From positions 10,156,435 to 10,220,434 of the forward strand of contig CM068546.1 of NCBI GenBank assembly GCA_035048495.1: DNA of 64,000 nucleotides. The letters run 5' to 3'. The position numbers were made by a program, and so were the translations under genes. The notes under the pieces are model-generated. The model saw nothing but the letters and a program-made list of their open reading frames with translations. It did no database searches and was not told the DNA's origin. This document shows, in pieces, positions 32,577 to 45,439 of the stretch (within the stretch, counting starts at the first letter, position 1; each line of letters opens with the position of its first letter). The stretch comes from Euptelea pleiosperma (lineage: Eukaryota > Streptophyta > Magnoliopsida > Ranunculales > Eupteleaceae).

Positions 32577-33200
32577 TTTTCTCTTGGGTGTGTCGAAGAC
32601 AAGGGGATTGCCTGAGCTTGATTTTGGATTTTCGAAAGGAGGAATGTTAAAGGGAGACGGAAAAGAAAGGGGTTTAAAGGGGGTTTTCAGGAAGACATCC
32701 CTACAATATCTTTATAATAAAACCCTTGTACTGGCAAATATTATAACTAGATACTTCCCTTCTTGGATGGGTTTTTAAGTGACCAAAAATATCCATGCTG
32801 CCAAGCTTTAACTTTAGGGACACGTGCCCTGCGAAGAGAGGGCTCGGAGTTGTGTGTAAAGGTTGTGGGAAAGGGTAGCTCTACGCACACCCACCTCTTT
32901 AAGCAGGGCACCTGCTCTCTTTTTTTTACAAAAAAAACCTCTCTTTCTGTCTCTCTGCTCTGAACTGTCAACATGGGTAGTGAATTTCTTTTATTTTGTT
33001 TAGAGAGGGAGAGGGAGAGGGAGAGGGAGAGGGGAGAGAAAGAGGGCAATAGAGAGAGAGATAGGGAGAGAAAGAGTGCAGGGGAGAGAGGTGGAGAGAG
33101 GGAGGGAGGATGGTGGGTGCATGGTTGCGGTGGAGTGAGAGAGAGAGAGGAGTGGGTGCCCAAACAGGAGCAGGCATTTTTGTAATAAAAAAGAAGTGGG
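32577..33200 (-). promoter_or_regulatory. TIC22 upstream region with GA-rich tract
   Basis: This is the 5' side of the minus-strand TIC22 gene. At 33000-33150 a long GAGAGG-rich tract (CT-rich in gene orientation) occurs, a type often found near plant promoters. No distinct TATA box can be called with confidence. CACGTG-containing GGACACGTGCCC at about 32818-32829 is a G-box-like site. Confidence 0.4.
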
Positions 33201-33349
33201 TGCCCAGCTTAAAGAGATACCCTTTGAAACGTTATATGTCCCAATTTGTGTCAAATGGTATAATCTTTCTTTAACTCAGTATGCATAAAGAAAATAATAA
33301 TGCCTACATTACTCTTATTCTAAAATGTAAAATGTAATAATCCATAACT

Positions 33350-35510
33350 GATGATTAGTCTATTTAACACTGTCTGCAAAGTCATTAGTAAAATTATTGT
33401 TAACATATTCAAACCTATTTTGAATAAATTTATATTGCAATGCCAAGGCGCTTTTGTACCTGGTAATGTTCTGATTGCCCATGAAATTATGGCATCTCTG
33501 AAAAATAAGAAAGAACAATCAACCTAGATGAGCTTGAAACTTTATATGGCAAAGCCTTATAACATAATAGAATGGCATGTTTTCAAGAAAGTGTTCCAAA
33601 AAATGTGGCTTTGATGCAACATTGATTAATCTTATTATGGAATGTATTTCCACGGCCTCATTTGCTATTCTAGTTAATGGAATCCCACTGAATTTTTCGA
33701 ACGTACCAGTGGCTTTAGACAGGGGGATCCATTATCTCCTTTTATCTTTATTTTATGTGCAGAAGTGTCATCTAGATCGCTAGAGAAAGAAGCCTCACGA
33801 AAGAACAATATTGGAATCAAACTAATTAGGAATGGACTAAAAATCACATGCCTCATATTTGCCAATGGCTTTCATTTTTGCAAAAGCTCCCCTCCCGACC
33901 TATCGTAACCTGAAGAAAGTTCTATCCTCTTACTGAAAGGCATCATGTCATAATATTAACTTCTCCAAATCAATGGTTTGTTTCTTGAAGAACTTGCAAG
34001 GTAAATTCAAGAGAGTATTAAGCAAGGCTCTTACAATACCTAGACTCGCGTCTACTGAAAAGTATCTAGAGGTCCCTCTTTTTAAAACTCGAGTCTAGCG
34101 AAATAATTTTGCTAAAACTTTGGACAAAAATGAAAAAGATGTTAGAAGGCTAGTAAGATAAATTTCTTTCTCAAGCAGTAAGGTTGCACTTATTAAGTAA
34201 GTTACCTCAGTACTTGATGTCTTGACTCATTTCACTAACTCCCAATGACAAAATCAAAAGGGACTTCCTGTGGGCTCATCTTAACGAAGAGAAGAAAATC
34301 CACCTAGTTGGTTGGGATAATATTACCAAGCCAATTTGCCTAGGTGTACTGTGGCCAAGATTAATGCAACCTTCATAACTAAATTTGGGTGGAAATTCTT
34401 AATGAGAAATACAATTTGTAATTGCTCACATCCAATATTACATTCGGCTCGCATCCAAATGTATTTGATGTAGAAACTCGAATTCTGAAAACTTTTGCAT
34501 CTCTTCGTTTCAAGGGATCTAGCTAAAGTTGTCTAGGCTCCTTTTTGCAATAGCTTTGATATCATCTTAAATAATTGTAGAGGATATTAGGAGATGTTCT
34601 AAGAAGATGGCATCCACTAAATCTCAAATTGGCATCATCCTGACTATCACACCTCTTGTCATTCTTTGGGAACTCTCATCATAAAAGAACAAGAGGAGAT
34701 TTCAAGGAAAGATGTCTAACAATTTCTCCATTATTGAGAAAGTTTGGAAGTGGATCAAAGAAATCAGTCATATTGCTAAACCGTCCAAATAAGGTTCAGA
34801 GAAGTTAAAGCATATTTTGCCTAGTTTAAATATTGAGGAATATAAGTTTCCTCCTAAAAAACCTAAAATCTTTTCTTGAAAAAAATCCCTGACGGAGTAT
34901 TTCTCCTTGAACATGGATGGAGCGGCTTCTAGACTTGGCTTTGCTAGTGGAGGTGGCGTTATTAGAGACTACAATGGTAACCTTATTAATTCATTTACCT
35001 CTTTTATGGTGAAGATTCGAATAATATGGCTGAACTTAGATCCTTTTTGGATGGTCCAAGAAAATGGGACTGAGTAAAGTTATCATTTAATCAGACTATG
35101 AGCTAATTATTAGCTTGTTAGGCGGTTCTGACAAGATACCTTGGCACTTGAAGTGCCGGTGGTGAAAACTAAAAAAGATCTTCAAGAATTCGACTTTCAG
35201 TTTACTCACATTTACAAGGAAGATACTATGGATTTTCTTGCTTTCATTGGGTTACATACTCAATGCTACTCTGATTGTATTTCTCCTATTCCACAAAAAT
35301 TAGGTGGTATTCTAAGATTGCATAGGATTGGTACTCCTTATATTGGAGCTTAAGTTTGCATCTTTGTATTCTTTAGCTCATGCATTTTAATCTTTCTTCC
35401 ATGTGTTTAGCATATTGAGTAAGATACATACGTCATCCCCCCTCTTTAGGTGTACTTTTCCTTCTATTAATAAATTTTTCCTCTCTATGGAGGATCTCCA
35501 AAAACATAAA
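33350..35510 (+). mobile_element. L1 LINE with C-terminal RNase H, decayed
   Basis: The + strand shows RT pieces: CKVISKIIVNIFKPILNK, CQGAFVPGN, FRQGDPLSPFIFILCA (about 33710-33760) and CLIFANGFHFC, where the catalytic FADD is lost. Further on: LKNLQGKFKRVLSKAL, then RNase H: SLNMDGAASRLGFASGGGV and IRDYNGN at about 34905-34985. Stops and frameshifts are frequent. Confidence 0.8.
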
Positions 35511-36785
35511 ATATGTGAGTTCAAGTGATTCATGTCATATACTTATCTAATAATGTAACGCTTTGATTTTTTATTTACATTAATTAATATGGTTATTAAT
35601 TAACTATTGTATTATTAATAATGCTTAAACTATGTTTAGTTTGGTTATATTTGTTGGATGGACTTTTAGAGCCAATTTAGAGACCATTTGGACCTGAAAA
35701 TAATTAATTTGTAACCCGATTAGTTGATATATATATATATATATATGGGTTTTAGGCCCATTTTGGCCCATTATTGACCTAAATTATGATTTTTTTAGGG
35801 ATGATATAAATATCCCTTTTAAAATGACGAAAATCACTTTTTATGGCCCATTATTGACCCAAATTAGGGTTTTTCATAAAAATACCCTTTTTAAATTGAC
35901 AAAAATCACTTTTTAATTCACAAAAAATATTACAAAATCTCTCTTCTCTTTTGATATTTACTCAAAAGTGTTTATTTTAAGCAGTTATCCTTTCAGCGTT
36001 ATCACACTCTCCTATGTAAACTACTCTATTTATTAATATTTCTACGTAAGGGTTTTCTCCATTGCGTAGAACACACTTTTCTAGTCAAAATAGTATATTC
36101 GCATGCATTCATACGCATTTATTTGACCCAAATGCGAAGCCATTTTGTAGAAATACTCATTACGTGCTTTACTTATGGCAGGAATCCCAGATCGGATGAT
36201 TTTCAAGACTCACGGACCCACGATCAACCTCCAAAGCCCACTATCGAAGTTTAAAGAGCTCACATGCTATGATAAGAAGATAGAAGCTAAGTACGAGTCA
36301 AGCACGAGGATCGTAAAGCCGAATCAAGAACCGAGAGAGTGACAAAGCCAATGAACGAGAGACGGATCCAAGAGACTCAAAGCCACACCAACGGATCATC
36401 AATGATGGCTTGATCTAATTGGAAAGATCATAGAAGAACCATGTTGAAGACTGGGTTCTCAGACCCTCTGCCAGATCTCCCTCTCTCATTTCCCTCGTTT
36501 CTCTCATTTCACTAACTTTTCTCCCTTGTTTCTCTTCCATCTCTTTAGATTTATCTTCCAGACCATTAGATCACCCCATCTACCCATCAGATCTCAAATC
36601 GAACCATCCGACCCTCAAATCTGACCTCTGGATCCTTAGATCGACCATCTGATCGATCGATCGATCATCTGATCACCATACCATCTCACATCACTCCATC
36701 TCCACTTTTTCCCCCGCACTAACCGTAACCCAACCTTACCTAACATCCATCTCACTCATGGCCCACAACCCATGTTACGTACCAT

Positions 36786-37024
36786 GTAGCACATTCTCAA
36801 TGGATGTTGACCATAGAATGTTTGGTCAATCACTAGGTGGACCTTCAAACCAAAATAAGTCTGATTAGTGACTTCTAAGCGTTGGATTCCCACCGAAGGA
36901 AGTTAAGTAATAGTGAGCGTTATTTGGGCACATCAAGCCATTTTCCCACCGTAAGATTGGCCAAACATCTAAACGGTCAACCTTTAAAGTCTACACGATT
37001 ACCCTCTAAAAGAGTGCCACGTGG
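36786..37024. mobile_element. MITE family M, copy 2
   Basis: Left TGTTTGGTCAATCACTAGGTGG, inner GATTAGTGACTTCTAAGCG, right TCTAAAAGAGTGCCACGTGG. Inserted inside the gypsy-like LTR. Confidence 0.6.
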
Positions 37025-37304
37025 GCCCATGACCTGGACCCTAAATGCGCAACCCATGACCTAGATCCAACTAACATAATGGATGAATAGTAGTGAATAG
37101 GGGTGAATAGTAGATGAATAGTGGATGAATAGTGGTAAATAGTGGAGGAATAGTGATAAATAGTAGTATATAAGAGAGACTTTGGGAGAGTTTCTAATTG
37201 ACGCCTCCCCTCTCTTCTCTCCTTTTTTTAATCCAACGGCTCTCTATCACTCATCTCCCCTCTCTCCCGCATGGACTACTACCAAACCCTAATCACTTTC
37301 TCTA

Positions 37305-37305
37305 A

Positions 37306-37350
<45 letters not shown>
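37305..37350. repeat. CT microsatellite
   Basis: More than 30 bp of near-pure CT/TC dinucleotides within the LTR; a purine-pyrimidine tract that varies between LTR copies. Confidence 0.9.
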
Positions 37351-37352
<2 letters not shown>

Positions 37353-38482
37353 ACGTCCCATTTTCCATTCTCTCTTTCACGCCTCTCATCCTCTCTGAAA
37401 AAGAACTAAAAGAAAAACAAAAAAAGAAGAAGGAGATCAGCACCTCCATCACTCACCGCCACCATCCTTCAAACGCTCCACCTATCCACAACGGTTACCG
37501 CCCCTCTCCATCACCAAACCTCTGCCGCCTCCAACGATCCACCACCGTCTTCCATCTCCCACGCCCCACTTCTCTCTAGTCCAATACCCCAGCCGTCGTG
37601 CTCTTCTCCTCTAAAAAAAAGAAAAGGAAAACAGAAAAAAAAATGAGGAAAAGAAAAAAGAGAATAAGAAGAAGAAGAGGAGCTAGTGGAGACCAGCACC
37701 TCCATCTCTCAAGGATTCGCTCCCCATACCGCCCCACCTGCTGGTCCATTCTCTCACGTCCACGCTACTGCAACGCCCCCCTATTCTCCTTCTCAACCAC
37801 CGATGCTTTCCCCCATTGGTACAGCGTGTTGAACTGGATGAGATTCATGGTCTGCAACCTCCATCTTCCACGGCATTAGCAACTAGTGGTAGGCCGTTAA
37901 CCCCATTAACACCACCGTCCATCTTCACGAACATCCACGACGGGGTGGCCGTGATCCGCATCATCATCACCATCTACACCACCTTGCTTCTCCACGTGGG
38001 CCATTCATTTTCTCACTCCATCAATGATGAGTCTAAGGTGAAGGCGTGTAGTTTCCATTTCTTGTTTTCTAGTTAATTTTATTTTGCCATTATTTTTTTT
38101 ATTGCAAATGAATTTATTTTAAAAGCGTTGTAATTCGATATTTCTAGTTTAATAAAGGGAGGTTATTTTATCATAGTTGTTTCTTTATTTTCTTGCTTAA
38201 TTGTTCTTTGTTTTTAAATAAGTTGTAATGAATCTTCCACTCACAAAGAATATTTTAAACCCCGATCACTCCACCACTCTCACCTCTCCACCACTTTTCT
38301 AGCAAAAATCCATCATTTTATGTTCTCTACATGTGCTAACTACCCCCGAGTGTGGATTGACATCCGACACGAATCCCTGTACAAATCTCCCATTTTTTGT
38401 AGGATTAAAGAATCGGATAATTACAAATGTGTTGATTCTAAGGTTTTTGAATCCGACGACGCCGAAAAACCCTACTTTCAAA

Positions 38483-38500
38483 TGGTGTCGTTACCGCTCG
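38483..38500 (+). other. Primer-binding site, tRNA-Asp type
   Basis: TGGTGTCGTTACCGCTCG starts two bases after the LTR end. It fits the plant gypsy site TGGCGCCGTTGCCG with three C/T or G/A changes. Confidence 0.75.
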
Positions 38501-40228
38501 AGTGTACGGGAGTGCGAAAAGGAACGTAGATGATGGAATCAAAAAGTTGCTAAACGCGGAAATCTCAAACTTGAAAACTTTTCATTCTTTATTTTTTATA
38601 TTTTTAGCCGACTTTAATTACTATTTTTAATGTCTCGGAAGGCCGAGTGCAATTTGTAATAATTTAGGAATTCTACTGCTTTGTAAATAACTGCTAGATC
38701 TTGTTCTAGGGTTTTTTAGAAACCCTTCAAAAATCAAAAATTCAAAAATTAGGGTTTTCATTTCCTACCACTTTTAGATAGATCCTAGGATTCTCTATTC
38801 TTAGAAAGTTTCCAGAAATATAGGAATCTCGAAATTAGGGTTCCCATTTTTAGGATATTCCAATTTTGGAAATAGTCTATTTATAAATATTCTCTAATTT
38901 TGGAGAATTCTAAAATAGGAGATCTTCTAATTTGAAAAGATTTTCTCAATTTGAAAAGTTTCTAAAATAGACGAGATTTCAAATCTTCACTTTATTTGGA
39001 AGGTTTCCTTATCTGAGGATTTGAAAAGAGAAAGTTCTGAATCCCAATTTGGAAATTTCTTTTCTCAACTACAAACCATAATTGGAAACAAATCTAATAC
39101 CGGCTAAAACCAATACATGCTTCGTGAAACCCTAATAGCCGATCAAACCTTCCAATAAAAATCTCATCGCTAGACCCGATCTAACCATTGAGTGTAGGAA
39201 CACGATCCAGATTGGGTAGGGAGCGAAAGCTCAAAGAGGTGGACTCAGGCCCAAGCCCATTTGGATACCCCTCCCTATTCCACGGAGGCGACCCCGTGGC
39301 GTGGCCCACGGGAGGTAAGTTACTTCCCTCGCCTTAAGTGCGATACAGAGCAATTTGGTGAATCATTGCCGCTTGTCTATTTACTTTTGCATACATATTA
39401 TTCGACTTGTGTGGCGTGGCCGTTAATCAATCAACTTTAAGAGAGCAGACCTAGCTCCAAAATTGAAACTAGTAGGATTTCATCACCCACCTCATTATTC
39501 CAACTGATTTGATCCCAAGGTTCCATCTTTAATAAAAAGAACCAAGACCTAGAGCCAAAATAGATCGGTGTTCTATGACACCCCTTCACGTAGTCTTTCC
39601 ATCCATCCTAGGTCGAATAAGTCCATGAGCGTGGGTCCCTGTTATCTAACACATCCATAGGTCCCTACTACTCAAGTATACCAAACTTGCCAGTGGCATC
39701 CCTAGTTCTTTGATTGGTCTGCTATTTGTTTGGTTAGGAACACGCACCAAGCCTAGCTTAACTCGAGGGAACACTCTTCTTAAACACTTGACCAATCCGG
39801 TTAGTCTGTGACGTATTTAAGTCAGCTGTTGTGCCACACGTCTGTCTAGGCTTCAAATTGTCTTGTTGTTGACTAGAGTTAGTACTAAATGATTTGCTCT
39901 GAAGAGTGTAGCCTGGTGAGAACCCAAGAGTGACAAAGTGAGTCCGGCAGTTAAAAAGATAAACCAATGGTCCGCCCACTGTCATAATCTACCATACCCC
40001 ACAAACTAACAAGATAAATCTCAAACTTATCCTGATTTGTTTTAGACATAGGATTATCTTGTTTGCTCTATGTGCATCATATAGGATCACAACTCTAGTA
40101 TCTCATTTTTGGCAACTTTTTGCCAAGTCTCGGGCTTGCTTTTTCAAGTTGTAACCCAGTTGGACCTGTCCTAACCTTTGACTAATTCGATCTGAGAGTT
40201 AGTCTACCTCACCCTTCTATCGCCTCTG
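38501..40228 (+). other. Leader region of the gypsy-like element
   Basis: Non-coding interior between primer site and gag-like ORF. No motif recognised. Confidence 0.5.
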
Positions 40229-41652
40229 ATGGTAGATGAACGGCCTCTGTATGAGACTTACTACAATTTCTGTGAGAATCTAGGTGATCACTCTCAACAA
40301 TGGTATGACAATTTTGTATATCATCATGACACTTTAATCTCACACACTTCTACGGGGTATGACAGCCACAGAGATCCGGAGTACAAATCTGTACTCCAAG
40401 AGCTTAAAAATTAGTCTCTGCCCTTAGTACCTCGGTCCAGCAATCTGTGCACAATTCTTAGTTTGTAAGATATTACCCTCCCATCCAGCAAGATATTTAT
40501 ACTTTCAGTACCTTTCCATCTCCAATGCAGACCTCCTATGACAACACTTATTATCCAGACACTAGGAGTAACACTAACTTTGGTTGGGAACCGTCTGCTC
40601 TCCCGTAGCAACTGCCGCAGGATAACTATCCTTACGGGTTTCATCAACCCCATGGAGAATATGATTGGCCTTACTCGCAGTCGTCGTACCAGCCAGATCC
40701 ACAGACATAATATTTTGGTCAACAGTGGGCCCCTCAGGATTTTCAGAGTCAGCATCTATTCCCAGACTCCAACATGCCTTATAACTTTTATACTCAGTCG
40801 GACTACAATCAAGAGTTGGTATCTCAGCACCCCTTAGCTGAACAGCCTCAGTTGGCTACTAAACCCAGTTTAGAGGACCTTCTCTCTCAGTGCATCACCC
40901 ATCAACAATAGTATTTGCAAGGCCTAGAGCGACAACAATAGCAATCCATGGAGAGCTTTGAACACCGTCTAGGTCAGTTAGAATCTGAGAGTGAGGAAGT
41001 CAACTTCCCTAGACAACCGATAGCCTATCCTGAAAAAACTGATTTGGCCACTGTCTATGATGAGGAGCCACACAATTGGACCCAGTACCAGACTTACGAG
41101 GAAGAAGCAGTAGTTGTTACCACCACTAGTTCGGGTTAGTATATTGACGAGCAATTGTCTCCATCGTCGGTGCCCTTAATAGCACCAAATCCTGAACCTA
41201 GCTCAGAGAAACCTATTTCTCACCCTACCTCTGCTATTTCTATCCCTAACCCTAAAGTCGATCTTCATGATTCTGAGTTGTGTCTCACTCATAGGATCCC
41301 TATTGTCCTAGACTTACTAGCCCCCACCTCCCTTGGAGTGTGCAACAATAGTGATGAACCTGTGTCTCCATCTATGGTGCCCTTACGGGCCGCCACTTCT
41401 GAACCGAGCACAGAGATACCCATGTCCATCTCTATCTATGATGATTCTACCTCTACATTGGATGCAAACATTCCCACCGTCGAGCCGTGTCTAGAAAATG
41501 GGCCTCTAGATGTCTTGGACCTATCGTTCCCCACCGAGGATGAACACATTGAGTGCAGGGATTGGAACATCCCTATTGCATTAGAAAACCTTGAGGAAGA
41601 GGTCAATAGTTTACACAAGCTACTGTGCAAAATTGCTCATTTTAAAGGTTAA
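40229..41652 (+). pseudogene. gag-like ORF of the non-autonomous element, five in-frame stops
   Basis: Reading from about 40452 in one frame gives a Gln/Tyr/Pro-rich protein (QQDIYTFSTFPSPMQTSYDN, GEYDWPYSQSSYQPDP, then PSLEDLLSQCITHQQ and SFEHRLGQLESESEEVNFP), then a Ser/Pro/Glu-rich tail. It resembles the C-terminal gag linker of gypsy elements; I see no zinc knuckle. Stops at 40606, 40708, 40909, 40939 and 41137 all sit in the same frame. The last residues, CKIAHFKG and stop, are encoded by the 3' LTR remnant, so the original C-terminus was deleted. An upstream piece (40229-40414) is in another frame. Confidence 0.65.
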
Positions 41653-41797
41653 AAGTCTCGGATAATTAAAAATGTGTTGAATTTAGGGTTTCCATAACCA
41701 ACGACGTGGAAAAACCCTAGTTTCATCTTTAGAACTAGGATTTGGAAAATCCTTGTCTATTGATGGATTTCTATCTATAACCTTTAAGTCAGCACAT

Positions 41798-44590
41798 TGA
41801 AACTAGGGTTTTCCCTTGTTGTTAGATCAAAAACCCTAATTTCAATAAATTTGTAAAATCCAAATTTTAATCCTGCAAAATGCGGACATTTCTTGCACTT
41901 TAATCTTGCAAAATGAAGACATTTCTTGCACAGTGGAAAGTCAAATGTCGATCCGCACTCGGTATTAGTCGGGTTAGCGCAATGATGAACTATGAACATA
42001 ATGGAAAATGTTGCAAAAATGCTGAGAATTTATGGAGAGATAAGAATGAGGATAAAAGTGATTTTCAAAGCACATCTTTTTGGAGAGAAATAGCCACTAC
42101 AATAAGAATATAAACATAAAAAACAAAGTCTGCTAATTTATTTCGTTAATCTAAAAATTCAAATTACAATGTTTGATTTGAACTTGCATGAAATAATTAA
42201 AGCATTTAAAAACTAGCTAATGAGAGAGGAGAGGAGGAGAGAGAAAGTAGAGAGAGAAAATAGGTAGATAGAGAAAACTAAAACCTAGAGAAAGAAAGTT
42301 AGAGGAAGAGAGATAAAGTTAGAAGAAGACAGATCTAGAGAGATAGAAAGAATGAACTATTCTAGAGAGAGAAATTACCTCAACTTATCAATGAAGATGA
42401 GTATATCACTTGGAGGAGATTGGCCATGGTGATGGTTATCCGGAGTGATCAGAATGAAGATTGACCTTTTGAGTCGGGGCGGAGATCAACCATGAGAATG
42501 GTAGTAAGTGGAGAGAGCGGCACACTTGAATGCTTGTTGTCATGTGGATGAAGAAAGGGGCAGATGCACAGGTGGCATGTTGCACCATGGACGACTGGAG
42601 ATGAGAATGATGATTGCTGGTTCATCCACAATCAACACCGGGTCTGTGGAGATGAAGACGGCGGCGCTAGGAAGGGAGTGGTGGTTGTAACGCTGTGAAG
42701 AGCAGCAAGGTGGTGTTGCGGGCTGAGAGTGAACCAGTCCGGCGAGAGGAGATCGCTGGTGATGGAGAGCTACTGGAGGTAGTAGACTGCAAGAGGAGCA
42801 CAGCTGCTGGGTGAAGAATGGAGGCAGCCAGTCGTGGAGGAGATGGCGCATAGCGTATGGCCAACCCGTGGAAAAGAAGCCTCAGCCGCATGAGTGCATG
42901 GTTGCAGGTCAAGGTGATGGGCGGCAAGGTTGAGGCGGTGGTATCCTCTTCTTCTTCTTATCTTCTCTTTCTTTTTTTCTGTTTTCTTTTTCTGTTTTTC
43001 TCTTGAAAGAGAAGAGGCAGAAAGAGAGCACGGTTGAGGTGATGGGCGGTAGCCTGTTGGTGAGGGGTAATAAGGTGGAGACCATGGTGAGGATGGAGAT
43101 GGCCGGAGAAGACGAACCAGTCTACCAATTAGGGGCAGGGTTGTGATCCAGTTAGAGAGAAAGGCGGTGAGAAACGTGGATGGAAGGAGAGAGAGGAAGA
43201 AGAGACATGGGGAAAAAATATTAGGGTTCAGTCCCCCATTTTCTTTTTAAGAGAGGAGCTCCTCTTTGGTGAGGACGTACCACTCTTTCCTTTCTTGGCA
43301 AGTATTCCACGTTTCTGCCCTTTCTTTGCATGCTACGACGTGTTATTCATGAGTTGTTCTCCACCATTGATCTTTATGCTATAATGGCCATGCCCTTCAT
43401 ATCCATCAATTTGTGAGATCTTCTCACATGGAATATAGAACCCAACTAAATAAGGGAAGCCTTTCTATTCAATTCTCAAAAATCACTTTCCGAAACCATT
43501 CACCTCTTTTGAAAAAGATTTTTAATTTCGAAACAATATCTTTCAAAATAGTTATTTCCAAAATTCTCCATTCAAAGCATTGGACTTTCCAAAAATACAA
43601 AGATGATTTTCCAAAAGATTTTTAAATCCAATTTCTTTGTTCACACAAGAAAAATCTTCTTTTTTCGATCCATATTTTCTTTTCATTTTTTTTTAATAAA
43701 GAAATTTTTATGTTTGAAAAAGCAACATCTCTGAAATCTAGACCACCCACTTTGGTGGATACCTCAATCACGCGGCTCCTATCACCTTCTCGTGGATAGC
43801 CGTCTATCATATAGATCATGTGACAAATCCCATAGAGACTGAGTGTGATGATGGAGATTGATGATCGGATGGATGATCTATTGGCAATCGGATGATAGAA
43901 TTGGTGGTGATGATCCGAAGGTCAGATGGATGATCGTATTGCTCAGATGATGATGTGGGTGGTGATCAGTTGGATCCTAGAGAGTAAGAGAACGAAGGGT
44001 GACCGTTGGATGTAGAACACAGGGTTTAGAAAGAGGAGAGCAAAATTATTACAAAAATAAAGAGAAAATGCTTGCAGAGGGTCTTAAACCCTAATCTTTG
44101 ACTTGGTTTTCTGCATATTTCACCAACTGAGCAAGCTTTCGTCTTGTGTTAGTTGATTAGCTTTAATCTTCATAGTCTCTTCTCTAGGGGCTTGTGTCTC
44201 CTTCTCTCTTGATCTTCTCTAGGCTTTTCTGACTCCCTAGCTCTCCCAGCATTTGGCATGTATCTTCTTATCATCGACTTGTTAGCTCTTGAGTATTGGT
44301 CCTAGACTTTAGCAGTCAGTTGTGGGCCCGCAGTCTATTAGAATCGTTCGATTTGGTTTCCTGCGATAGAGAAAGCACGTAATGAAACTTGATCAAAATG
44401 ACTTAATATCTAGACTTCCGAAAACTCGTTTAATTTATGCAAATAGTCGATCTTCGTCTAAAAAGTGTGTTCTACTCAATGAAAGAAACTCTTATATAGA
44501 ATTGTTGATAAAAATCAAATTTTTACGTAAGAGAGTGTGACAACGCTAGAAGAGTAATGGCTTAAAATAAGCACTTAAAAGTGAATATCA
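41798..44590 (-). mobile_element. Solo LTR of the same gypsy-like family, opposite strand, TSD CACAT
   Basis: In minus orientation it starts TGATATTCACTTTTAAG (44590) and ends CCCTAGTTTCA (41798). CACAT is duplicated at 41793-41797 and 44591-44595. No interior or partner LTR is adjacent, so it is a solo LTR, 67 bp from the end of the previous element. Purine-rich AGAGAGA runs at 42220-42380 are the reverse of the CT tract of the first copy. Confidence 0.85.
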
Positions 44591-45439
44591 CACATCCAGA
44601 CAAGTGAAATACTATTAAACCCTGCTTTGATTTACATTTTAATTGTCGTATATATGCGTCTATACTTAAAAACCTTAATCACGTTTTGGGTGTATTTCAT
44701 GCCTTGTTTCTCATTATTTATTATATTTTTTTACCAATCTATTATAAATCCTTCTTGTTTTTTTTTTCTGTTGATTAATTTTATTGCATGTTGTTATGTT
44801 TTGGATACATGATAAGGTTTTGATATGATAGACAACTATAATTAGCGTTCCCTATGAATTTTCCTACTTTCTTTTTTGTTAAATTATTCATAGTTTCATT
44901 TTAAACCTTAAATCTATTTGCATATATTTTCAAATTTTTTTCATTGACTTTGGGGGTTCCAACTCATTTGGAATCATATTTTTAACTAATTTGCAGAGTA
45001 CGTGCACATGGTTAATATGTGACTAACTTGCAGAGTACGTTGCACTCACCCTTGTGTATGTCATGTCTTCTTTTTTTTGCAAGAAGTAGCTGAGAGATCT
45101 AATGAAGCTCTGATCAGCAGAATAATTAGTTAGTTGTTACACATTCGTAGGCAATTATCTTTTTGTCAGTGGCCTTTTGGGATTCACAAGTTGTATTTCA
45201 TTTAGACTTGAGATACTTAACTTATTTTATAAGTTGATGATTAAACCCATGTATTATTTTATTATTCATTGGCTAATTTTAATTATTTCATTTATTATTG
45301 TGGTTTGGCTTTGTATTAATCTGATATTAATGAGATGATCTCTAGATTATCATGATGTATTGGGATTTGTGCCCAACTCATGCCTCAAGATTCATGCACA
45401 AATAGAGATATTCTGGTGTATGAATTGTAGGGTGTACCA

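Larger units (their letters stand above)
35952..38480 (+). repeat. 5' LTR of the gypsy-like element
   Basis: 2.53 kb, same family as the copies at 41798-44590 and 58832-61370, which are on the opposite strand. It contains a long CT microsatellite (37305-37350) and a MITE (36786-37024) absent from the 58832 copy, so the MITE inserted later. Confidence 0.85.
35952..41725 (+). mobile_element. Non-autonomous gypsy-like LTR element (LARD/TR-GAG type), TSD TCTTT
   Basis: 5' LTR 35952-38480 (TGATATTTAC to CTACTTTCA), then a primer site TGGTGTCGTTACCG at 38483, a match to the tRNA-Asp site TGGCGCCGTTGCCG with three transitions. The interior has a leader and one gag-like ORF. The 3' LTR is reduced to its last 110 bp (about 41617-41725, ending AGTTTCA). 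TCTTT flanks both ends (35947-35951, 41726-41730). No protease, RT or integrase is visible, so it would have needed a partner. Inserted in the outer LTR. Confidence 0.85.
35554..45439 (+). mobile_element. Outer solo LTR (gypsy-like) holding two nested insertions, TSD AATAA
   Basis: The sequence starts TGTAACGC at 35554 and ends GTGTACCA at 45439, with AATAA at 35549-35553 and 45440-45444. After removing the two nested elements and their TSDs, the LTR is about 1.3 kb (35554-35951, 41731-41797, 44596-45439). Its content, including GAGTACGT and CACTCACCC stretches near 45000-45055, is of the kind seen in Ty3/gypsy LTRs. Boundaries rest on one TSD pair and TG/CA ends, so moderate confidence. Confidence 0.55.

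Noticed and set aside
32747..33254. Ser/Leu/Pro-rich ORFs in the GA-rich tract
   Set aside because: Low-complexity translations of a microsatellite in both strands.
42449..42927. ORFs in the solo LTR at 41798-44590
   Set aside because: They lie within LTR sequence, are not shared as frames with the other two LTR copies and show no motif.
35952..44590. One element with 2.6 kb terminal inverted repeats
   Set aside because: The two arms have their own TSDs (TCTTT and CACAT), so they are two separate insertions on opposite strands.
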